NCBI RefSeq assembly: GCF_030012525.1
Contig: NZ_CP124855.1
Location: forward strand, 124,001 to 188,000
Source of the DNA: Chryseobacterium gotjawalense
GTDB taxonomy: Bacteria; Bacteroidota; Bacteroidia; Flavobacteriales; Weeksellaceae
Length of the DNA stretch: 64,000 nt
Direction of reading: 5' to 3'
Part shown: one piece after another, positions 7,580-15,177 of the stretch
How the letters are laid out: the number at the start of each line of letters is the position of its first letter
Position numbering within the stretch: position 1 is the stretch's first letter
Notes under the pieces: generated by a model
Told to the model about the DNA's origin: nothing
Seen by the model: the letters and a program-made list of their open reading frames with translations, nothing else
Database searches by the model: none
Translations under genes and position numbers: made by a program

Positions 7580-7834
7580 TCCTATGTTTGCAAAGGTGTA
7601 ACACTGAATAATTCGTATGATTACTTTTGCAACATAAAGTGAGTAAGAATGAGAGTGAAATTGATACTAAATAGTTCATAGAGACATATTCACATGAAGA
7701 AAACACCTCATTCTTATTTATCTTTTAGAGTCTGAACAGAATGTAAGGAATTAGGCAGAGCTTAATATCCAGAATATCCAACCAGGAGAAAAGACGAAGG
7801 AAGATTCATCACTTTTAAAATAAGTTAAAAAATA
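7580..7834 (+). ncRNA. Candidate IS110 bridge RNA region, copy A
   Basis: IS110-group elements encode a bridge RNA in the non-coding end before the transposase gene. This 255-bp stretch is identical in both copies over the parts I compared and has the right sort of folds: TTGCAAAG paired with CTTTTGCAA (about 7588-7636) and a 10-bp stem TAAGAATGAG/CTCATTCTTA (7644-7653 with 7707-7716) enclosing a 53-nt loop. That loop contains CATGAAGA (7693-7700), complementary to TCTTCATG found at the element boundary (8961-8968). The RNA limits are not known. Confidence 0.45.
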
Positions 7835-8875
7835 ATGATGAAAAAAGTATTGAAACAAGTGGCAGGGATTGATGTCGCACAGAAAGAATTAGTGGTTACT
7901 TTCGGATGTTTATTTGAAGATTTTTCAATTGATTTATCTGCATACAAAGTTTTTAAAAATACTGATAATGGTATGAGATTGTTGGTTGAGTGGATTAATA
8001 AATTAAGAAACCAAGATGTCGTAGTTAATTATGTGATGGAAGCGACAGGAGTTTATCACCAAAAATTCGCCTATTATCTTGAAGAAAACAAGTACAATGT
8101 TAGTGTTGTTTTACCCAACAAGATTAGCAATTACATGAGAACTTTGGAGGTGAAAACGATAACAGACAAGAGTTGTTCTCAAGCCATTTCTCAATTTGGA
8201 TTGGAACGAAAATTAGAAGCGTGGAAAAGACCAGAAAAAGCCTATAAAGAACTTCAACAGTTGACTCGGGAAAGAGACCAGATCGTTCTGGAAAGAAGTA
8301 TTATTAAAAATCAAATTCATGCTGAAAAGACTGAAGCAGAGCCTAATTTAAAAAGTTTAGATAGAATGCAGTTGCGTATCAGATTTTTAAATACACAAGA
8401 GAAAGAAATTAAAAATGATATTAAATCGATTGTAGATCTTCATCCGAAAATAAAACAAATTATAGGACGAGTTACAACGATTCCGGGAATCGGAGATTTA
8501 ACAGCGGTAATCGTTTTAGCGGAAACAAATGGTTTTGAACTCATTAGGAACAAATCTCAATTATCGAGTTATGCAGGTCTTGATGTAATAGAAAAGCAAT
8601 CAGGAACATCCGTAAAAGGCAAGCCGAGAATATCTAAAAAGGGAAATAGGAATCTGCGAAAATCACTTCACTTACCAGCTTTAGCTGCGGTAAAATGGGA
8701 TGATAATTTTAGAAATATCTATGCAAGATTAGTTTCAAAACATGGTATAAAAATGAAAGCTTTGGTAACAATACAAAGAAAACTTTTAGAATTAATTTAC
8801 CTATTATTTAAAAACGAAACAGAATATGACAAAGAATATCAAACAAAAAATAGCGTGCAAACACAAATGGTTTAA
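7835..8875 (+). CDS. IS110-family transposase (DEDD recombinase), copy A
   Basis: A full-length 346-residue transposase. The N-terminal RuvC-like DEDD domain shows GIDVAQKELVV (first Asp, about residue 11) and MEATGVYHQKFAYYL (Glu, about 70). A coiled region (about 130-190) leads to the Transposase_20 domain with TTIPGIGDLTA and the serine-containing segment SSYAGLDVIEKQSGTSVKG, then KGNRNLRKSLHLPALAAV. In IS110 the enzyme works with a bridge RNA to join element and target. The start ATG follows an A-rich leader typical of Bacteroidota. It is the only intact copy in the window. Confidence 0.92.
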   Translation: MMKKVLKQVAGIDVAQKELVVTFGCLFEDFSIDLSAYKVFKNTDNGMRLLVEWINKLRNQDVVVNYVMEATGVYHQKFAYYLEENKYNVSVVLPNKISNYMRTLEVKTITDKSCSQAISQFGLERKLEAWKRPEKAYKELQQLTRERDQIVLERSIIKNQIHAEKTEAEPNLKSLDRMQLRIRFLNTQEKEIKNDIKSIVDLHPKIKQIIGRVTTIPGIGDLTAVIVLAETNGFELIRNKSQLSSYAGLDVIEKQSGTSVKGKPRISKKGNRNLRKSLHLPALAAVKWDDNFRNIYARLVSKHGIKMKALVTIQRKLLELIYLLFKNETEYDKEYQTKNSVQTQMV

Positions 8876-8973
8876 CACGCTACAGAGTCTAGTTCTTGAC
8901 TGACTTGAAAAACAAATTTACAAAAAAAAATAAATATTTTATTTGGAAATCAACACAGAATCTTCATGGATAC

Positions 8974-9228
8974 TCCTATGTTTGCAAAGGTGTAACACTG
9001 AATAATTCGTATGATTACTTTTGCAACATAAAGTGAGTAAGAATGAGAGTGAAATTGATACTAAATAGTTCATAGAGACATATTCACATGAAGAAAACAC
9101 CTCATTCTTATTTATCTTTTAGAGTCTGAACAGAATGTAAGGAATTAGGCAGAGCTTAATATCCAGAATATCCAACCAGGAGAAAAGACGAAGGAAGATT
9201 CATCACTTTTAAAATAAGTTAAAAAATA
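8974..9228 (+). ncRNA. Candidate IS110 bridge RNA region, copy B
   Basis: This is the second copy of the 255-bp leader, with the same stems and the same loop as in copy A. Even though the transposase of copy B is broken, this RNA could still be made and used by the enzyme of copy A. Confidence 0.4.
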
Positions 9229-10268
9229 ATGATGAAAAAAGTATTGAAACAAGTGGCAGGGATTGATGTCGCACAGAAAGAATTAGTGGTTACTTTCGGA
9301 TGTTTATTTGAAGATTTTTCAATTGATTTATCTACATACAAAGTTTTTAAAAATACTGATAATGGTATGAGATTGTTGGTTGAGTGGATTAATAAATTAA
9401 GAAACCAAGATGTCGTAGTTAATTATGTGATGGAAGCGACAGGAGTTTATCACCAAAAATTCGCCTATTATCTTGAAGAAAACAAGTACAATGTTAGTGT
9501 TGTTTTACCCAACAAGATTAGCAATTACATGAGAACTTTGGAGGTGAAAACGATAACAGACAAGAGTTGTTCTCAAGCCATTTCTCAATTTGGATTGGAA
9601 CGAAAATTAGAAGCGTGGAAAAGACCAGAAAAAGCCTATAAAGAACTTCAACAGTTGACTCGGGAAAGAGACCAGATCGTTCTGGAAAGAAGTATTATTA
9701 AAAATCAAATTCATGCTGAAAAGACTGAAGCAGAGCCTAATTTAAAAAGTTTAGATAGAATGCAGTTGCGTATCAGATTTTTAAATACACAAGAGAAAGA
9801 AATTAAAAATGATATTAAATCGATTGTAGATCTTCATCCGAAAATAAAGCAAATTATAGGACGAGTTACAACGATTCCGGGAATCGGAGATTTAACAGCG
9901 GTAATCGTTTTAGCGGAAACAAACGGTTTTGAACTCATTAGGAACAAATCTCAATTATCGAGTTATGCAGGTCTTGATGTAATAGAAAAGCAATCAGGAA
10001 CATCCGTAAAAGGCAAGCCGAGAATATCTAAAAGGGAAATAGGAATCTGCGAAAATCACTTCACTTACCAGCTTTAGCTGCGGTAAAATGGGATGATAAT
10101 TTTAGAAATATCTATGCAAGATTAGTTTCAAAACATGGTATAAAAATGAAAGCTTTGGTAACAATACAAAGAAAACTTTTAGAATTAATTTACCTATTAT
10201 TTAAAAACGAAACAGAATATGACAAAGAATATCAAACAAAAAATAGCGTGCAAACACAAATGGTTTAA
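9229..10268 (+). pseudogene. IS110-family transposase, copy B, single-base frameshift
   Basis: Identical to the transposase of copy A up to KGKPRISK, except Ala36-to-Thr. Copy A has five A before GGGAAATAGG, this copy has four (about 10033), so the frame continues as REIGICENHFTYQL and stops at 10077 after 282 residues. With the base restored the frame would run to the stop at 10266-10268. The lost part holds the end of the serine-bearing Transposase_20 domain, so activity is unlikely. Confidence 0.85.
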
Positions 10269-10354
10269 CACGCTACAGAGTCTAGTTCTTGACTGACTTG
10301 AAAAACAAATTTACAAAAAAAAATAAATATTTTATTTGGAAATCAACACAGAAT

Positions 10355-10402
10355 CTTCATGGATACTTCATGGATAGTTCATGAGGAGTTCATGAGAAGT
10401 AT
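10355..10402. repeat. TTCATG-rich short tandem repeats at the IS110 right flank
   Basis: TTCATGGATAC, TTCATGGATAG, TTCATGAGGAG and TTCATGAGAAG follow one another with an 11-bp period. The first unit is the right end of IS110 copy B. The same TTCATGGATAC lies at the A/B junction. Confidence 0.6.
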
Positions 10403-10413
10403 TTGAGTATTTC

Positions 10414-10700
10414 AAGAGTCAGGAACCAGAAATTAGAATGAAGAAAAAGGATGAATTAAACCTTTTGAATGCGCCATCCGCTTTTTAAACGGTGCAACGC
10501 CTGGTCTATCATCTTTTCTCTATTATCTATTATCTTTTCTCTTTTCTCTTGATAAAAAATAAGAGTCAGGAACCGGAAATCAGAAGTAAGAAAAAGAATG
10601 AACCTTTTGAATGCGCCATCAGCTTTTTAAACGGTGCAACGCCTGGTCTATCATCTTTTTTCTATTATCTTTTCTCTTTTCTCTATCATCTTAAAGAAAA
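10414..10700. repeat. Two direct copies of a ~140-bp sequence in the susC leader
   Basis: Copy 1 begins at 10414 and copy 2 at 10561, both with AAGAGTCAGGAACC. Both contain CCTTTTGAATGCGCCATC, then GCTTTTTAAACGGTGCAACG and a TATCATCTTTT-rich tail. They lie 100-380 bp before susC. I see no gene in them. A role in leader control is possible but not shown. Confidence 0.6.
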
Positions 10701-10793
10701 AAAACGCCCTTTCCCTAAAGTTTGCAGACCCCACAGGAAAGAGCAATAACAATTATCAGTACAAAAATGAACTAACAATTAAAAAACAAAACT

Positions 10794-13700
10794 ATGAAAA
10801 AAATCCTATCAACCATAGGACTTGTTTCCGGTTGTCTGGTGTTTTCTGCGATTCATTCGCAGGTCCAGGCACAAACCCGCACCGTCACGGGCACGGTGAA
10901 CAACGGAGAAAAACCCATTAGTGGGGTAGTCATCACCCAAGAAGGCAGTAGCCAAATGACGACCACCACCGAAACCGGAACTTTCTCGCTCCAAATAGCA
11001 GGAGAAAATCCCATCCTTATTTTCCGGCATCCGGAGTACGGTGAAAGAAGAATCACCACCGATGGAAAGTCCACTTTTACGGTTGCTCTTACCGAAAAAG
11101 TAAAGTCGATTGAAGAAGTGGTGCTGAATGCGGGATACTACAATGTGAAGGCTAAAGAAAGTACGGGGAGTATTTCGAAAGTGAGCGCGAAGGATATTGA
11201 GAATCAGCCGGTGAACAATGTGCTTTCGGCCGTGCAAGGGAGAATGGCGGGGGTGAGCATTGTGCAGAATAGTGGAACGCCAGGTGGGGGATATGACGTG
11301 CAGATACGGGGAAGAAATAGTTTAAGAACAAACGCTATTGGAGGATATAATGCCAATACGCCTTTATACGTTATAGATGGTATACCAGTACCTGCAGGTA
11401 ACGACTTCAAATTTGGGATGTCAGCAGCTATATTGCCGTCTCAGGAAACCAATCCATTAAATGTAATCAACCCGAACGATATTGAAAGTTTTGAGGTACT
11501 GAAAGACGCTGATGCTACAGCGATCTATGGATCCAGAGGAGCTAACGGTGTGGTACTGGTGACTACAAAGAAAGGGAAAAAGGGACGGACAGCTGTCTCG
11601 CTGAATGTTGCCCAGGGATTAGCAGATGTAGGCAAAATGCCTCAAATGATGAATACGGAACAGTATATCTCATTACGAAAACAGGCTTTTGCTAATGACG
11701 GTATTACCAAATACCCTGTGAATGCTTATGATATAAATGGAACCTGGGATATTAACAGATATACCGATTGGCAAAAGTACATGGTAGGCGGTTATGCGGA
11801 GCAGAACAGTACAAGGTTAAATATACAGGGAGGCACTGAAAGTACTCAGTTTTCCATTAATGCAGGACATGATGAGCAGGGAACGGTCTTTCCTGGTAAT
11901 TATAAGTATAAAAGAAATACTGTAGGAGTAAACTTGTCCCACCAAAGCGCAGATAAAAAACTAAAACTCAATTTAAGTTCCTATTATACGACGCAAAATA
12001 ACTTATTGCCACCTACAGATTTTTCCAGAGTCTATAGCTCTTTAACACCTAATGCTCCAGCATTGTATACCTCATTGGGAGTACTGAACTGGGAAAAGAG
12101 CACTTTTACCAATCCGATGGCTGCAGCTACGCAACGATACAAAAGTACTGCTAAGCAACTGATGGCTACTATTAATATAACCTACCAAATTGGAGAGGGG
12201 CTTGAGCTTAAACTAAATAGTGGATATACCGATGCGCAATCTAAGGAGAATCAGTTGTTTCCCAAAACTTTCTATGATCCCGCCAATAATATAGGAAGTG
12301 ATAAATCAGCACTACGCTTGGGAAATACCTTACAAAACAGTTGGATATTGGAACCGCAGTTCAATTGGGATAAGAAATGGGGAGAGCATCATGTTCAGGC
12401 ATTGGTAGGGGGAACTTTTCAGGAACAGACGGGTGAGGGTACAGCAATATATGCCTCCAACTTTCCATCGGATGAAATGATAGAGAATATTGGTTCTGCG
12501 GCCAATATCGTGGTGAGTAGTTCGGATAACTTCGTGTACAAATATATGTCTGTCTACGGAAGACTTAACTATCAATATAAAGGACGATATATTGTAAATG
12601 TGACGAGTAGAAGAGACGGGAGTAGTCGATTTGGGCCGAACAATAAATTTGGGAACTTTGGTGCCATAGGTGCGGCTTGGCTATTTGATGATGAAGTATT
12701 CTTGGAGGAAGTAAAATGGTTAAGTACGGGAAAATTGAGGGGCAGTTATGGTAGCGTTGGGAGTGACCTTATTGGAAACTATCAATATTATGATACCTAC
12801 GAAAATACAGGAATTTCCTATGATGGTGTACCGGGTATGACGCCTAGTCGATTGTATAATCCCAATTTTAGCTGGGAGGTCACCCGTAAACTAGAGCTTG
12901 GTATAGATTTAGGTTTTTTTGAAGATAGACTAACAACTTCCGTAGGATGGTATCGAAATAGGTCGTCTAGCCAGTTGGTAGGTATTCCACTGCCTATGAG
13001 CACAGGTTTTAGTTCTATACAAGCGAATCTAAATGCCATTGTCGAAAATAGAGGTTGGGAGTTTACTTTGCAAAGTGAGAATGTGAAGAAAATAAACTTT
13101 AAATGGACGACTTCTCTTAATTTATCAATTCCAAAAAATACGCTGATAGATTTTCCTAACCTACGCGGTTCTACTTATGCGAATACCTTTGCAATAGGGC
13201 AATCTACCACTATGAAGAAGCTGTACCATTATCTAGGTGTGGATCCTATTACGGGAATATACCGTTTTGAAGATGTGAATGGTGATGGAAAACTAGATAT
13301 TAATGATCGCACCGTAATAAAGAATATAGGAGTACAATGGTATGGCGGTTTACAAAATAGTCTGGACTATAAAAGTTGGAACCTGCAGTTGTTGATGCAA
13401 GTTTCCAAGCAGACGCGAGAGAATATATTGAGTAGTGTTGCTAATCTAGGAACAATGGGGAATTATCCTGCAATTTTTACCGACTATTGGACACCTGAAC
13501 ATACCGATGCCACCTATCAGCAGCCCACCTCTGGAAGTAAGAGTACACTGACAACGGCGAATGCTAATTTTAGATTAAGTGATGCTACTGTGGACGATTC
13601 CTACTATATCCGTGTAAAGAATGTAAGTGTAAAGTATCTTCTTCCTGAGTTGGGAAATAGCAAATTAAAAGCAAGTGTATATCTAGAGGGACAAAATCTT

Positions 13701-13802
13701 TGGACATGGACTAATTACAAAGGAACTGATCCTGAATTTAATACCCTTGGGTATACGCCGATGTTGCGGGTATGGTCTTTTGGTATCAACTTAAATTTTT
13801 AA
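10794..13802 (+). CDS. susC: SusC/RagA-family TonB-linked outer membrane transporter
   Basis: A 1002-residue outer membrane protein. A signal peptide ends near residue 26 (HSQVQAQ). A carboxypeptidase-regulatory-like domain (about 28-100: TVTGTVNNGEKPISGVVITQ) is followed by the TonB box region SIEEVVLNAGYY and the plug domain, with QIRGRNS and GSRGANGVVLVTTKKG as typical marks. The rest is the 22-strand barrel, ending in a C-terminal Phe (GINLNF). With the SusD lipoprotein 4 bp downstream it forms a pedal-bin transporter that imports oligomers. The peptidase at the end of the operon suggests that peptides, not glycans, are the substrate. The first 500 bp look more GC-rich than the rest. Confidence 0.93.
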   Translation: MKKILSTIGLVSGCLVFSAIHSQVQAQTRTVTGTVNNGEKPISGVVITQEGSSQMTTTTETGTFSLQIAGENPILIFRHPEYGERRITTDGKSTFTVALTEKVKSIEEVVLNAGYYNVKAKESTGSISKVSAKDIENQPVNNVLSAVQGRMAGVSIVQNSGTPGGGYDVQIRGRNSLRTNAIGGYNANTPLYVIDGIPVPAGNDFKFGMSAAILPSQETNPLNVINPNDIESFEVLKDADATAIYGSRGANGVVLVTTKKGKKGRTAVSLNVAQGLADVGKMPQMMNTEQYISLRKQAFANDGITKYPVNAYDINGTWDINRYTDWQKYMVGGYAEQNSTRLNIQGGTESTQFSINAGHDEQGTVFPGNYKYKRNTVGVNLSHQSADKKLKLNLSSYYTTQNNLLPPTDFSRVYSSLTPNAPALYTSLGVLNWEKSTFTNPMAAATQRYKSTAKQLMATINITYQIGEGLELKLNSGYTDAQSKENQLFPKTFYDPANNIGSDKSALRLGNTLQNSWILEPQFNWDKKWGEHHVQALVGGTFQEQTGEGTAIYASNFPSDEMIENIGSAANIVVSSSDNFVYKYMSVYGRLNYQYKGRYIVNVTSRRDGSSRFGPNNKFGNFGAIGAAWLFDDEVFLEEVKWLSTGKLRGSYGSVGSDLIGNYQYYDTYENTGISYDGVPGMTPSRLYNPNFSWEVTRKLELGIDLGFFEDRLTTSVGWYRNRSSSQLVGIPLPMSTGFSSIQANLNAIVENRGWEFTLQSENVKKINFKWTTSLNLSIPKNTLIDFPNLRGSTYANTFAIGQSTTMKKLYHYLGVDPITGIYRFEDVNGDGKLDINDRTVIKNIGVQWYGGLQNSLDYKSWNLQLLMQVSKQTRENILSSVANLGTMGNYPAIFTDYWTPEHTDATYQQPTSGSKSTLTTANANFRLSDATVDDSYYIRVKNVSVKYLLPELGNSKLKASVYLEGQNLWTWTNYKGTDPEFNTLGYTPMLRVWSFGINLNF

Positions 13803-13806
13803 AATC

Positions 13807-15177
13807 ATGAAAAATATTATTGCAATACTTGGAATAGCGACCTTGTTGTCGGGCTGTTCCCAATTTCTAGAGGTAGATCTTCCCAATAACCAGTTAACCA
13901 AGGATTTGGTATTCCAAGATGCTTCCTTGGCTAGAGCCGCGATGGCAGGCGTTTATAGCTCATTCGATAGTAGTGGCTTTTTATCGGGAGCATCCTCAGG
14001 AGCGGCTGTTTTTCTAGGAGCATATGCTGATGAACTAATGAGTTATCAAGTGTCGGGAACTGATATCAGTAATTGTTATCAGTTATCAATCACGCCACAA
14101 GTGAACACCGCAAAGACCTTATGGTCTACCACGTATTCTCAGATCTACGCTATAAACAGCATTATAGAAGGTTTGGAAAAATCTCCTAGTGTAGATATAG
14201 CAACCAAAAATCAGTTGCATGGCGAAGGTCTTTTTCTGCGGGCTTTATTGCATGTTTATTTAACAGGGGTATATGGAGCTGTTCCATATGTAGATACTAC
14301 AGATTACTTAATAAATTTATCAGTGGGCAAAATCTCTGAAGGTATGGTCTATGATAAAGCACAGGCAGATTTAGCGATAGCCGTAAACTTATTGCCAATT
14401 ACTGCTAATGCAGGTGAACGTGTACGGCCGACTACGATTGCGACGTATGCACTCATGGCACGAATAGCTATGCTCCAGAAGGATTGGGGAAAGGTGGTCG
14501 CCAATGCCAGCAATGTAATTAATACGCCCGGATATCATATAGAAGCAGATTTGCAAAAAGTTTTTTTGAAAGGTTCTACTGGGACTTTATGGGCTCTTCG
14601 CCCCGCTACCGCACAAGCTAATACCGCCAATGGTAATGTACATGTGTTGGTAAGTGCACCACCGAAAATTATTTCTTTAGCATCGAACCTTGTCGCATCT
14701 TTTGAAACAAATGACCTCAGAAGACAATATTGGATAGGTGAAATAAAAGACAATAACCAGCAACGCTATTACTTTACCCACAAGTACAAGCAAAGAAGTG
14801 TGACCACCACATCCTTAGAATATTCAGTCCTGATGCGTCTGGAAGAAGTGTATTTGCTTCGTGCAGAAGCACTTGTCAACCTGCAGCGATATGACGAAGC
14901 AAGAAGTGATATTAATGCAATTAGATCTCGTGCAGGATTACCAGATATAACCAGCAATAACAAGAATGAATTATTGAATATTGTTTTAGCGGAACGTCGG
15001 CACGAGTTGTTTACAGAAATGGGACATCGCTTTTTTGATATGAAGCATTTTGGGGTATTGGATACTGAAATGGTAAAGAGCAAGGTGAATTGGCAGTCTA
15101 AATTTAGAGTTTTTCCATTGCCAGAAAGTGAACTGTTGATTAATCCCAATTTAAATCCGCAGAATGAAGGCTACTAA
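13807..15177 (+). CDS. susD: SusD/RagB-family substrate-binding lipoprotein
   Basis: A 456-residue surface lipoprotein: signal peptide with lipobox LLSGC (Cys17), then the N-terminal SusD segment QFLEVDLPNNQLTKDLVF and the DASLARAAMAGVYSSF helix. The TPR-like helical SusD/RagB fold runs through to the conserved C-terminal block YSVLMRLEEVYLLRAEALVN, AERRHELFTEMGHRFFDMKH and FPLPESEL. It caps the SusC barrel and captures the substrate. The gene follows susC by 4 bp and its end overlaps the peptidase start by 14 bp, so the three are one transcription unit. Confidence 0.93.
   Translation: MKNIIAILGIATLLSGCSQFLEVDLPNNQLTKDLVFQDASLARAAMAGVYSSFDSSGFLSGASSGAAVFLGAYADELMSYQVSGTDISNCYQLSITPQVNTAKTLWSTTYSQIYAINSIIEGLEKSPSVDIATKNQLHGEGLFLRALLHVYLTGVYGAVPYVDTTDYLINLSVGKISEGMVYDKAQADLAIAVNLLPITANAGERVRPTTIATYALMARIAMLQKDWGKVVANASNVINTPGYHIEADLQKVFLKGSTGTLWALRPATAQANTANGNVHVLVSAPPKIISLASNLVASFETNDLRRQYWIGEIKDNNQQRYYFTHKYKQRSVTTTSLEYSVLMRLEEVYLLRAEALVNLQRYDEARSDINAIRSRAGLPDITSNNKNELLNIVLAERRHELFTEMGHRFFDMKHFGVLDTEMVKSKVNWQSKFRVFPLPESELLINPNLNPQNEGY

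Larger units (their letters stand above)
7580..8973 (+). mobile_element. IS110-family element, copy A (1394 bp, intact)
   Basis: Copies A and B are in direct tandem with an offset of 1394 bp. Homology starts at TCCTATGTTTGC (7580/8974) and ends at CTTCATGGATAC. The layout is about 255 bp of 5' non-coding DNA, a DEDD transposase gene and a 95-bp 3' end. There are no inverted terminal repeats, as expected for IS110. The short sequence GGATACT is present at the left flank (7574-7580), at the A/B junction (8968-8974) and at the right flank (10361-10367). Confidence 0.8.
8974..10366 (+). mobile_element. IS110-family element, copy B (1393 bp, frameshifted)
   Basis: It is nearly identical to copy A and directly attached to it. 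I see only about four differences in the coding region: GCA to ACA (Ala to Thr) near 9335, two silent changes near 9849 and 9925, and loss of one A in a run of five at about 10033. The last makes the transposase frame stop early. The right flank continues into TTCATGG repeats, which are probably the preferred target. Confidence 0.8.

Noticed and set aside
7284..7706. Open frame of 140 codons on the minus strand
   Set aside because: It spans the AGAGCCAAGTAAAAAGT tandem repeat and the IS110 leader, and the second copy of that leader does not keep the frame context.
10492..10921. Two overlapping plus-strand frames of 85 and 95 codons before susC
   Set aside because: Both start with the same MQRLVYHLFSI because they are read from the two leader repeats; the second overlaps the susC signal peptide in another frame.
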